DNA of 8,006 bases from Woeseia sp964560775 (GTDB lineage: Bacteria; Pseudomonadota; Gammaproteobacteria; Steroidobacterales; Woeseiaceae), in NCBI GenBank assembly GCA_964560775.1, contig CAZLNH010000020.1, positions 1-8,006 on the forward strand, in the 5' to 3' direction. The notes beneath the pieces are model-generated. The model saw only the letters and a program-made list of their open reading frames with translations, did no database searches and was not told the DNA's origin. This document shows positions 1 to 6,176 of the stretch, piece after piece. Both the position numbers and the translations under genes were made by a program. The first letter of the stretch is position 1, and every line of letters begins with the position of its first letter.

Positions 1-1
1 C

Positions 2-970
2 AGTGACCAGTATTTCTTTCCTGAGATCGTTGCCGAGTGCGCACAGGAGGCACTGGTGCGTGCCGTCGTCGGCACGCCGGTCATAGAGTTTCCAACGCCA
101 TGGAGCGATAACGCGGCGCACTGCCTGAGCAAGGGCACCGAACTGGTGCACGACCGGTATGCCGACGACCCCCTCATCTCGAGCTGTTTTGCACCGCATT
201 CGACGGCTACCGTCAGCGACAGTACGTTTGATGCATTGCGCATCCAGAGCGACCAGCTCGACAAGCGAGTGCAGATACACCTGCACGAATCGGCGCAGGA
301 AGTTGCGGATGAAATCGAACGCAGCGGCAATCGGCCATTCGAGCGGTTGTGGCAGCTCGGGCTTGTTAATGCATCTCTGATGATTGTCCACGGCGTGCAC
401 CTGACGGACGACGAGATCGCACGCTGTGCGAGTCGCAACGTTGCCATTGCACACTGCCCGCGCTCGAACCTGAAGCTTGCCAGTGGCATCGCGCGCGTCG
501 CCGACATGCTCGACGCTGGCATAACCGTGGCGCTCGGCACCGATGGCGCCGCGAGTAACAACGAACTCGACCTGCTCGGTGAACTGCGTACCGCCGCATT
601 GCTGGCAAAGGCAGTGGCCAACGATGCAGCCGCCCTGCCCGCCAGCGCTGCGTTACGCATGGCGACGATCGACGGCGCCCGGGCACTCGGCCTGGCGGAC
701 ACGGCCGGGTCGATTGAGACCGGCAAATGGGCAGACCTGGCGTGTATCGATCTGCGCCGGATCAACGGCCAGCCGGTTTACAACCCGGCATCGCAGGTCG
801 TTTACACTGCGCAGGCGAGCCAGGTCAGCGATGTCTGGGTCGCCGGCCGGCACCTGGTCGACAGCGGCCAACTGACGCGCATTGATATCGATGAAATACT
901 GGCGCGCAGCGCCGAGTGGCAACAGCGCATTACCGGCCAGACATCTCCAGGGAGTAGGGCACAGTCATGA
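2..970 (+). CDS. mtaD: MtaD-type amidohydrolase (5'-methylthioadenosine / S-adenosylhomocysteine deaminase family), 5' partial
   Basis: The frame is open from base 2, so the gene starts outside the window; the GTG at 56 is internal, because conserved residues such as YFFPE (codons 4-8) lie before it. The 322 visible codons are the C-terminal part of a protein of usually about 440 residues. Missing is the N-terminal region with the first metal-binding HxH. Present are PH (65-66), HLHES (93-97), the VHGVHL segment (129-134), HCPRSNLKLASG and GTDGAASNN (179-187), whose Asp is the usual metal ligand, followed by a C-terminal beta-sandwich (GKWADL). These identify the metal-dependent amidohydrolase family that deaminates the adenine ring of methylthioadenosine, SAH or adenosine in the cytosol. 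SAH is produced by methyltransferases such as the next gene, UbiG. One oddity: the PHxPYT active-site loop common in the family reads PHSTAT here. Family assignment is firm; exact substrate (MTA, SAH, adenosine or another aminopurine) is inferred. The stop overlaps ubiG by four bases (ATGA). Confidence 0.88.
   Translation, partial: SDQYFFPEIVAECAQEALVRAVVGTPVIEFPTPWSDNAAHCLSKGTELVHDRYADDPLISSCFAPHSTATVSDSTFDALRIQSDQLDKRVQIHLHESAQEVADEIERSGNRPFERLWQLGLVNASLMIVHGVHLTDDEIARCASRNVAIAHCPRSNLKLASGIARVADMLDAGITVALGTDGAASNNELDLLGELRTAALLAKAVANDAAALPASAALRMATIDGARALGLADTAGSIETGKWADLACIDLRRINGQPVYNPASQVVYTAQASQVSDVWVAGRHLVDSGQLTRIDIDEILARSAEWQQRITGQTSPGSRAQS
949..959 (+). promoter_or_regulatory. Ribosome binding site of ubiG
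   Basis: A purine-rich AGGGAGTAGGG lies in the last codons of the mtaD-like gene. The second AGGG is seven bases before the ATG at 967. It supports that start, which overlaps the preceding stop as ATGA, and so suggests coupled but independently initiated translation. Confidence 0.6.
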
Positions 971-1680
971 CGACGACCTCGCACAACGTGGACACGGGTG
1001 AAATTGCCAGGTTCGATGCGCTCGCCGCCAACTGGTGGGACCCGAACGGTGAATTCCGACCGTTGCACGATATCAATCCTTTGCGGCTCGATTATATTCG
1101 TCAACGAGCCAGTCTCGGCGGCGCACGGGTACTCGACGTCGGTTGTGGCGGCGGTATCCTTTCGGAATCCATGGACCAGGCCGGCGCACGTGTAACCGGT
1201 ATCGATCTCGCCGAACGCGCGCTGGCGGTTGCGAGGCTGCACCAGGTCGAGTCCGGCTCGAGCGTTGAGTATGTGCAGGCGGACGCCGAGTCATTTGCCG
1301 ACGGTCATGCCGGTGAATTCGATGTAGTAACCTGCCTCGAAATGCTCGAACATGTCCCGTCACCTGGGGACGTCGTGCACGCCTGCACTCGCCTCGTCAA
1401 GCCGGGCGGGCACCTGTTTTTCTCAACGATCAACCGCAACCCCAAGGCTTTCCTGTTTGCCATTGTCGGCGCGGAGTATCTGCTGCGGCTGCTGCCCGCC
1501 GGAACGCACGAGTATGAAAAATTTATCCGGCCATCCGAACTCGAGGAATGGGCGCGCCACGCCGGCCTGGACCTGCAGGGAATGATCGGTTTGCACTACA
1601 ACCCGCTGACCCGCGAGTATTCACTGGGTCCGAACGTCGACGTCAATTACATGATGCATTTCCGGCGACCCGCTCTGTAA
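967..1680 (+). CDS. ubiG: Ubiquinone biosynthesis O-methyltransferase UbiG
   Basis: This 237-residue protein matches the usual UbiG length (about 240). UbiG performs both O-methylations of ubiquinone synthesis, on the 2-polyprenyl-6-hydroxyphenol and on demethylubiquinol, using S-adenosylmethionine; it is a cytosolic protein that associates with the inner membrane. The N-terminus carries the family signature EIARFDALAANWWDPNGEF with PLHDINPLR after it. The Rossmann methyltransferase fold follows, with motif I VLDVGCGGG at 55-63 and the SAM ribose-binding acidic residue D80 in GIDLAE. Later segments VTCLEMLEHVPSP, FFSTINRNPKAFL, LPAGTHEYEKFIRPSEL and the C-terminal YNPLTREYSLGPNVDVNYM are typical of UbiG rather than of UbiE or UbiH-type enzymes. 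The ATG overlaps the upstream stop by four bases and its own stop shares one base with the mupP start. Presence of this gene indicates a ubiquinone-making proteobacterium. Confidence 0.96.
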   Translation: MTTTSHNVDTGEIARFDALAANWWDPNGEFRPLHDINPLRLDYIRQRASLGGARVLDVGCGGGILSESMDQAGARVTGIDLAERALAVARLHQVESGSSVEYVQADAESFADGHAGEFDVVTCLEMLEHVPSPGDVVHACTRLVKPGGHLFFSTINRNPKAFLFAIVGAEYLLRLLPAGTHEYEKFIRPSELEEWARHAGLDLQGMIGLHYNPLTREYSLGPNVDVNYMMHFRRPAL

Positions 1681-2378
1681 TGGCAAGCGATCCTGTCGCG
1701 ATCGGCGATCACCATCTGGCAGTGCTGTTTGACCTGGACGGTACCCTGGTGGATACCGCCCCCGATATGGTGGCGGTGCTGACACACATGCAGATGAGCC
1801 GCGGTGATGTGGCCGTTGCCTATGACCTGGCTCGTTCGAACGTGTCGAACGGCGCTGCCGGTCTCGTCCGGCTGGCGTTTCCGAATGTCGATGACGATAT
1901 GCACCAGTCATTGTATGACGACTACCTGACGCTCTACGCCGAGTCCGTCTGCGAGCAGTCCTGCCTTTTTCCAGACCTGGCATTGCTGCTGGATGACCTG
2001 GACCGCGCAAAACGTCCGTGGGGCGTCGTGACGAACAAACCCCGGCGATTGACCGAACCACTGCTGACAAAGCTCAATCTGCTTGAGCGCGCGGCCTGCG
2101 CCATAAGCGGCGACACGCTGCCGCAGCGCAAACCGGATCCGGCGCCGATGCTGTTGGCCAGCCGCATGCTCGGCGTCGAACCGCAGCGGGTAATATACGT
2201 CGGCGATGCCGCTCGTGACATTGAAGCAGGACGCGCTGCCGGCATGACGACGGTGGCGGCATCCTACGGCTACGTCACTGCGGATGACGACCCGACGCGC
2301 TGGAATGCCGATGCGATTGTTGGCAATACCGTTGAACTGACGCGACTGTTGCGTACTGCCCTCAACCTGGAGGCCTGA
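1680..2378 (+). CDS. mupP: HAD-family sugar phosphatase, probable N-acetylmuramic acid 6-phosphate phosphatase MupP
   Basis: A 232-residue HAD hydrolase. Motif I FDLDGTLVDT holds the nucleophile D18 and acid/base D20, motif II is T118 in VVTNKPRR, motif III is K151 in RKPDP, and motif IV is GDAARD with D176 and D180. Residues about 28-90 form the helical cap. Such proteins are routinely annotated as phosphoglycolate phosphatase (Gph). I prefer MupP, which removes phosphate from MurNAc-6-P so that AmgK and MurU can recycle the sugar into UDP-MurNAc. The reasons are its place directly after ubiG and upstream of a yciK-type gene, as remembered for Pseudomonas, and MupP-like segments such as WGVVTNKPRR, KPDPAPMLLA and the C-terminal YGYVTADDDPTRW. 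The start at 1680 shares a base with the ubiG stop (TAATG) and puts motif I 18 residues in. An upstream in-frame ATG at 1548 would overlap ubiG heavily. No clear Shine-Dalgarno precedes 1680, suggesting reinitiation after ubiG. Substrate is inferred, not shown. Confidence 0.85.
   Translation: MASDPVAIGDHHLAVLFDLDGTLVDTAPDMVAVLTHMQMSRGDVAVAYDLARSNVSNGAAGLVRLAFPNVDDDMHQSLYDDYLTLYAESVCEQSCLFPDLALLLDDLDRAKRPWGVVTNKPRRLTEPLLTKLNLLERAACAISGDTLPQRKPDPAPMLLASRMLGVEPQRVIYVGDAARDIEAGRAAGMTTVAASYGYVTADDDPTRWNADAIVGNTVELTRLLRTALNLEA
2369..2373 (+). promoter_or_regulatory. Strong ribosome binding site of rmuC
   Basis: GGAGG lies within the last codons of mupP, four bases before the ATG at 2378. It fixes the rmuC start, whose A is also the last base of the mupP TGA stop (TGATG). 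The spacing is short, but the match to the 16S rRNA tail is complete over five bases. Confidence 0.65.
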
Positions 2379-3721
2379 TGGCGCTGCTCACGATCGACCC
2401 GATCCTGATCAGCATCGGCCTGCCGGCGCTCGTGACCGGCGCCCTGCTGGGTGCGTTGATCGCGTGGCTTATTGGCCGCTATCGGCGACAGCAGCTGTAC
2501 CGGGCAATTGAGGATCTGCAACGACAGCTCAGGGATCAGGAGGATTTGCGGCACGAGCGCGACATTGCCTTTGAGGCGGCGACAAGCCGTCTCAACCAGT
2601 CATTCGCCGATCTCGCCAACCGGTCGCTTAGAGCGAACAGCGAAACATTCCTGCGCCTTGCCGAACAGAATCTCAGTGCACACCAGGCACGCGCACAACA
2701 GGAGCTTGGTGCGCGGGAAAAGGCAGTCGAGAACCTCGTCAAGCCGATACGTGACGCGCTCAAGGAAACCGGACGTCAAATCGGTGAGCTGGAAAAGGCG
2801 CGCAGTGAAGCCTACGGCAGCATACGCTCACAGATCGAAGCCATGCAGATCAGCCAGAAATCTCTGGCCGAGGAAACACAGAATCTCGTCAAGGCACTGC
2901 GCCGACCTGAAGTTCGCGGCCGCTGGGGCGAAATTACGCTGCGCCGGCTGGTCGAGCTGGCAGGGATGGTCGAGCATTGTGACTTTCAGGAGCAAGTACA
3001 CAACGCCGCGGACGACAAGGTCATACGGCCCGACATGGTCGTGCGCATGCCTGACCGGCGCGAGCTGATTGTCGATGTAAAGACACCGCTCGATGCGTAC
3101 CTGGAAGCCGTCGAAGCCAGGACCGATGCCCAGCGAAAACTCGGACTCGAGCGTCATGCGCGCAACTTGCGTGAGCACATACGCAAACTGGCAAGCAAGG
3201 CCTATTGGGACCAGTTCACGCACAGCCCCGAATTTGTCATTTTGTTTATTCCCGGCGACCAGTTCCTGAGTGCCGCGCTGAACGAGGACCCGGAGCTGAT
3301 TGAATTCGCCCTGTCGCAACAGATCATTCTGGCAACACCGACGAGTTTCGTCGCATTGCTGAAAGCCGTGGCCTATGGCTGGCGCCAACTGGCGCTGGCG
3401 GAGAATGCCGAGGAAATCCGTCACCTCGCCGAAGACCTGCACGGCCGCCTCAGCACCTTTGTTGGCCACATGAACAGGATGGGCAAGCAGCTGGCAGGCA
3501 GTGTCGACAACTACAATCGGGCAGTAGGTTCGCTGGAACGCAGTGTCCTGCCGGGTGCCCGAAAATTTGTCGAACTCGGTATCCGACCAAAGCGGGAGCT
3601 GGAATCGCTGGAACCACTGGAATCCATGCCCCGCGGCATAATCAGCAGCAGCGCTGATGACCCGGACCCGAACCTGGATGACGAAGCTGGCGAACAGCGG
3701 GACGCCGGGCAGCGTGACTGA
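2378..3721 (+). CDS. rmuC: DNA recombination protein RmuC homolog
   Basis: A 447-residue protein of the RmuC family. Residues 9-32 form one hydrophobic N-terminal segment (likely membrane anchor, with an RYRRQQ basic flank on the cytoplasmic side). Residues about 35-165 are a long Gln/Glu/Arg-rich coiled coil. The conserved RmuC domain follows: RPEVRGRWGE at 176-185, RPDMVVRMPD near 217, VDVKTP at 232-237 and FIPGDQF at 290-296, then LATPTSFVALLKAVAYGW. The D...DxK arrangement (D233, K235) resembles a PD-(D/E)XK nuclease core, which is the basis of the proposed nuclease role. In E. coli, loss of RmuC raises inversion between short inverted repeats; the biochemical activity is poorly known. 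The last 30 or so residues are acidic and probably disordered. Start is decided by the GGAGG and the overlap with the mupP stop. Its position inside this ubiG-yciK operon is a departure from the Pseudomonas order as I remember it. Confidence 0.93.
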   Translation: MALLTIDPILISIGLPALVTGALLGALIAWLIGRYRRQQLYRAIEDLQRQLRDQEDLRHERDIAFEAATSRLNQSFADLANRSLRANSETFLRLAEQNLSAHQARAQQELGAREKAVENLVKPIRDALKETGRQIGELEKARSEAYGSIRSQIEAMQISQKSLAEETQNLVKALRRPEVRGRWGEITLRRLVELAGMVEHCDFQEQVHNAADDKVIRPDMVVRMPDRRELIVDVKTPLDAYLEAVEARTDAQRKLGLERHARNLREHIRKLASKAYWDQFTHSPEFVILFIPGDQFLSAALNEDPELIEFALSQQIILATPTSFVALLKAVAYGWRQLALAENAEEIRHLAEDLHGRLSTFVGHMNRMGKQLAGSVDNYNRAVGSLERSVLPGARKFVELGIRPKRELESLEPLESMPRGIISSSADDPDPNLDDEAGEQRDAGQRD

Positions 3722-3729
3722 CTTTTCAC

Positions 3730-3737
3730 AGGACAGG
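3730..3737 (+). promoter_or_regulatory. Ribosome binding site of the yciK-type gene
   Basis: AGGACAGG sits in the 19-base gap after rmuC. Its AGGA is seven bases before the ATG at 3741. This decides the start in favour of 3741 over the in-frame upstream ATG at 3657, which lies inside rmuC. Confidence 0.55.
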
Positions 3738-3740
3738 CCA

Positions 3741-4493
3741 ATGAGTTTCGATGCAAAAAATTATCAGTACCCGAATGACTTGCTGAAGGATCGCATTATC
3801 CTGGTTACCGGTGCGTCCGACGGGATCGGCCGCGCACTCGCAGTAACGGCCGCACGACTCGGTGCTCGCGTAATACTGCACGGGCGCAACAGCAACAAAC
3901 TTGAAAAAGTCTACGACGAGATTGACACGATCGACGGCGCGCTACGTCCGTCGATTGCTGTTATGGATCTGGCCACCGCGGACAGCGGTGCGTACACGTC
4001 GCTTGCCGAAAGCCTGGACGCGGAATTCGGCCGCCTCGACGGTCTCGTTCATAATGCCGGCATACTCGGCCAGCGGCACGCGATCGCGCAATACGATGCA
4101 GCCGAGTGGCAGCGCGTTTTGCACATCAATTTGACAGCGCCGTTCGCCCTCACTCAAGTGTGTCTGCCGCTGCTTAACAAAGCGCCGGATCCGTCACTGG
4201 TCTTTATCAGCAGCGGCGTCGGGCGCAAGGGCCGGGCGTTCTGGGGCGCCTATGCCGTCTCCAAGTTCGGCATCGAGGGTCTTTCGCAGACGCTGGCTGA
4301 TGAACACAAGCACACGAGCCTGCGCGTCAACTGCATCAATCCAGGCCCCGTGCGCACGGGCATGCGCCTTGCCGCCTACCCGGCCGAGGATCGCGACGCG
4401 CTTAAGACGCCCGATGACGTACTGCCTGTTTACCTGTACCTGCTTGGCCCTGACAGCCGCGGTGTTACCGGGCAGAGTCTCGATGCACAGTAA
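3741..4493 (+). CDS. yciK: YciK-family short-chain dehydrogenase/reductase
   Basis: A 250-residue classical SDR with no signal peptide, so cytosolic. The cofactor-binding TGASDGIG is at 23-30, preceded by DRIILV; the HNAG motif is at 104-107; the catalytic set is S158, Y171 and K175 (YAVSK), with N-P-G after VNCI. The N-terminus (YPNDLLKDRIILVTGASDGIG) and the C-terminal NPGPVRTGMR, LKTPDDVLPVYLYL and SRGVTGQSLDAQ follow E. coli YciK closely. HGRN after the second strand suggests NADP(H) preference, as an arginine follows the position used to bind the 2'-phosphate. The physiological substrate of YciK is unknown; some databases name it a putative oxoacyl-ACP reductase, which the sequence does not prove. 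It is the last gene of the plus-strand operon, 19 bases after rmuC. An upstream ATG at 3657 would add 28 residues absent from relatives and overlap rmuC. Confidence 0.93.
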   Translation: MSFDAKNYQYPNDLLKDRIILVTGASDGIGRALAVTAARLGARVILHGRNSNKLEKVYDEIDTIDGALRPSIAVMDLATADSGAYTSLAESLDAEFGRLDGLVHNAGILGQRHAIAQYDAAEWQRVLHINLTAPFALTQVCLPLLNKAPDPSLVFISSGVGRKGRAFWGAYAVSKFGIEGLSQTLADEHKHTSLRVNCINPGPVRTGMRLAAYPAEDRDALKTPDDVLPVYLYLLGPDSRGVTGQSLDAQ

Positions 4494-4507
4494 TATCTAA
4501 CTTTAAA

Positions 4508-5326
4508 TTAACGCTTTATCCGTTTATTTTTTAACGGTTTTCTAGATTTTCTTCGCGCCGGTGACGGCCGCGCCGGCGACGAGTGCTCCGGCGCGGGAAG
4601 ACCCGCGGCGCGGTACAGCGCCTGCACCTCGCCGGCCGTCAGCGGCTGATGCTTGCCGCGTCGCAGCTTGCGAGGCAGGTCAATCGGGCCGTAGCCAACG
4701 CGGATCAGGCGGCTGACCTCGAGCCCTTGTGATTCCCACAAGCGGCGCACCTCGCGGTTGCGGCCTTCGCGCAGCGTGACGGTATACCAGCGATTGGCGC
4801 CGTCGCCGCCGGTTTCCGACAAAGATTCGAAGTGTGCCAGGCCATCATCCAGGGTCACGCCCTGGCGCAACCGGGACAGGGTCTCGTCATCCGGTTGCCC
4901 GTGGATACGGACCGCGTAGCGGCGCAGTATCTCGGCCGAGGGATGCATTAATCGGTGTGCCAGTGCACCGTCTGTCGTAAACAACATCAGACCCGTGGTC
5001 GTCATATCGAGCCGCCCGACCGCCACCCAGCGCGAACCTTTCAGTTTGGGCAGCGAAGCAAACACGGTTCGCCGGCCTTCCGGGTCCGCGCGACTGCTCA
5101 CCTCGTCCGAGGGTTTGTGATACATGATGTGCTGGTCGGCTGCAGCGCGCCGCGGCTGCGCCAATCGGCGGCCATCCAGTGCGATCTGTTCCTGCCCCTC
5201 GACGGTATCGCCGAGTGCGGCCACGCGGCCATCGATCGTCAGCCGCCCTTCCCGGATCCAGCCCTCGATTTCACGGCGCGAGCCATGCCCGGCCGCAGCA
5301 AGTACCTTCTGGACACGATCGGCCAT
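4508..5326 (-). CDS. rluB: 23S rRNA pseudouridine synthase RluB
   Basis: A 272-residue RsuA/RluB/E/F-family pseudouridine synthase. In E. coli RluB makes pseudouridine 2605 in helix 90 region of 23S rRNA. An S4 RNA-binding domain fills about residues 3-50 (VQKVLAAAGHGSRREIEGWI). The catalytic motif is GRLD at 104-107 with D107 the nucleophile, within GRLDMTTTGLMLFTTDG; RLMHP follows at about 125-129, and EGRNREVRRLWE at 187-198 is the family's second hallmark. Residues about 245-272 are a Pro/Ser/Arg/Lys-rich tail, strongly basic and probably RNA-binding or disordered; its last dozen codons are unusually AT-rich. RluB rather than RluE/F/RsuA is chosen for the EGRNREVRR form and for its place after scpB, a familiar gammaproteobacterial arrangement. 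It starts eight bases past the scpB stop, without a clear Shine-Dalgarno, and is the last gene of the minus-strand operon. Confidence 0.93.
   Translation of the reverse strand: MADRVQKVLAAAGHGSRREIEGWIREGRLTIDGRVAALGDTVEGQEQIALDGRRLAQPRRAAADQHIMYHKPSDEVSSRADPEGRRTVFASLPKLKGSRWVAVGRLDMTTTGLMLFTTDGALAHRLMHPSAEILRRYAVRIHGQPDDETLSRLRQGVTLDDGLAHFESLSETGGDGANRWYTVTLREGRNREVRRLWESQGLEVSRLIRVGYGPIDLPRKLRRGKHQPLTAGEVQALYRAAGLPAPEHSSPARPSPARRKSRKPLKNKRIKR
4520..4541 (+). terminator. Possible weak rho-independent terminator of the ubiG-yciK operon
   Basis: CCGTT (4520-4524) and AACGG (4533-4537) can pair across an eight-base loop, followed by TTTT at 4538-4541. The stem is only five pairs, so it is weak. 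It lies 27 bases past the yciK stop and inside the 3' end of the convergent rluB, in a locally AT-rich stretch. On the minus strand no T-run follows, so it would act only on plus-strand transcripts. The 14 bases between the two convergent stops (4494-4507) hold nothing else. Confidence 0.35.
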
Positions 5327-5334
5327 GCCGCCGT

Positions 5335-6132
5335 TCAGGCGTTACTGGCAGAGGATTCGTTGCCGTCCCGTTCGACGGTATCGGCGTCGCCTTCCGTTTC
5401 ACTCTCGGCCTGTGGCTCTACAGCGTCGGCTGACTGCTCCGGCCAACGCGTCGAAGAGATCTCCTCGAAGGTATCCTCGTCGTCATCATCGTCGGCGTCG
5501 TCGCCCTCATCAGGGTCCGGCTGCAGCAGCGTATGAATCTCGGCGGACTCGCCGCGCACCTCTTCCTCATTGACCGCCGGGAGGTTGAGTTGCACCCGCA
5601 GTGTCTCCCAGTCAGACAGGTCAGCCAGCGGCGGCAGGTCCTCAAGCTTTTTCAAGCCAAAGTAATCCAGGAATAGCCGCGTGGTTCCGAACATTGCCGG
5701 TCGTCCGGGCACATCGCGGTGGCCGACTACGCGTATCCATTCCCGCTCCAGCAGAGAGCGGATAATATTGCTGCTGACAGATACGCCGCGAATCTCCTCG
5801 ATTTCGCCGCGCGTCATAGGCTGGCGATAGGCGATGAGTGCGAGCGTCTCAAACAATGCGCGCGAATAGCGCGGCGGCCGCTCTTCCCACAACCTCCCAA
5901 GACGCTCGGCCATTGATGTCTTTATCTGGATGCGAAAGCCGGAGGCAACCTCGCCGATCGTCAGGCCACGCGGCGCGTACTCCTCGTCCAGGTCGCTCAA
6001 CGCCTGGCGTATTTCCGCCTTTTCCGGCGCCGCATCGTCGTCGAACAATGCCTTGAGCTGGTCCACGCTCAGTGGCCGGCCGGCCGCCAACAGCGCAGCT
6101 TCTACAAAATACCTGATTTCCGTGTCGTCCAT
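5335..6132 (-). CDS. scpB: Segregation and condensation protein ScpB
   Basis: ScpB is the winged-helix (kite) subunit that, as a dimer, binds the middle of ScpA in the SMC-ScpAB condensin complex, which compacts and separates chromosomes. Two winged-helix domains are visible: about 5-75 (EIRYFVEAALLAAGRPLSVDQL) and about 90-165, with FETLALIAYRQPMTRGEIE at 94-112 and RGVSVSSNIIRSLLER next, then GRPAMFGTT and FLDYFGLKKLEDLPPL. This core ends near residue 170. The remaining 95 residues are a low-complexity acidic tail with an Asp run at about 211-220. I place the start at 6132 (265 residues), where homology begins. The open frame extends upstream to an ATG at 6228, but those 32 residues overlap scpA by 53 bases and look non-conserved. 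That leaves a 43-base gap to scpA with only a poor GAG as Shine-Dalgarno, so the start is somewhat uncertain. Confidence 0.93.
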   Translation of the reverse strand: MDDTEIRYFVEAALLAAGRPLSVDQLKALFDDDAAPEKAEIRQALSDLDEEYAPRGLTIGEVASGFRIQIKTSMAERLGRLWEERPPRYSRALFETLALIAYRQPMTRGEIEEIRGVSVSSNIIRSLLEREWIRVVGHRDVPGRPAMFGTTRLFLDYFGLKKLEDLPPLADLSDWETLRVQLNLPAVNEEEVRGESAEIHTLLQPDPDEGDDADDDDDEDTFEEISSTRWPEQSADAVEPQAESETEGDADTVERDGNESSASNA

Positions 6133-6162
6133 AGAGGCTCGGTTCGCTTGGTGGTGAATGTC

Positions 6163-6176
6163 AGGCCGTGTGGCCT
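6163..6176 (-). other. Small inverted repeat at the scpA-scpB junction
   Basis: AGGCC (6163-6167) and GGCCT (6172-6176) form a perfect five-pair stem with a four-base loop. On the minus strand the stem begins with the last base of the scpA stop codon. No T-run follows, so it is not an intrinsic terminator. It could stabilise or process the transcript between the two genes, or be chance in GC-rich DNA. Confidence 0.3.

Noticed and set aside
1548..1679. Upstream start for the mupP frame
   Set aside because: It would overlap ubiG by 133 bases and add non-conserved residues before the HAD motif I; the TAATG start at 1680 fits the family.
2828..3469. A 213-codon open frame on the minus strand opposite rmuC
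   Set aside because: It is fully antisense to a convincing RmuC domain, has no recognisable domain and is explained by GC-rich codon bias keeping the opposite frame open.
3657..3740. Upstream ATG for the yciK frame
   Set aside because: It lies inside rmuC, adds residues not found in YciK, and a good ribosome binding site precedes 3741.
5440..5525. Repetitive-looking stretch of GTCGTCATC-type triplets, considered as a tandem repeat
   Set aside because: It encodes the Asp/Glu-rich ScpB tail in frame; the repetition is explained by Asp codons rather than by a DNA repeat unit.
4955..5536. A 193-codon plus-strand frame opposite rluB and scpB
   Set aside because: It spans the junction of two well-supported minus-strand genes; its Ser-rich end is only the complement of the ScpB Asp/Glu tail.
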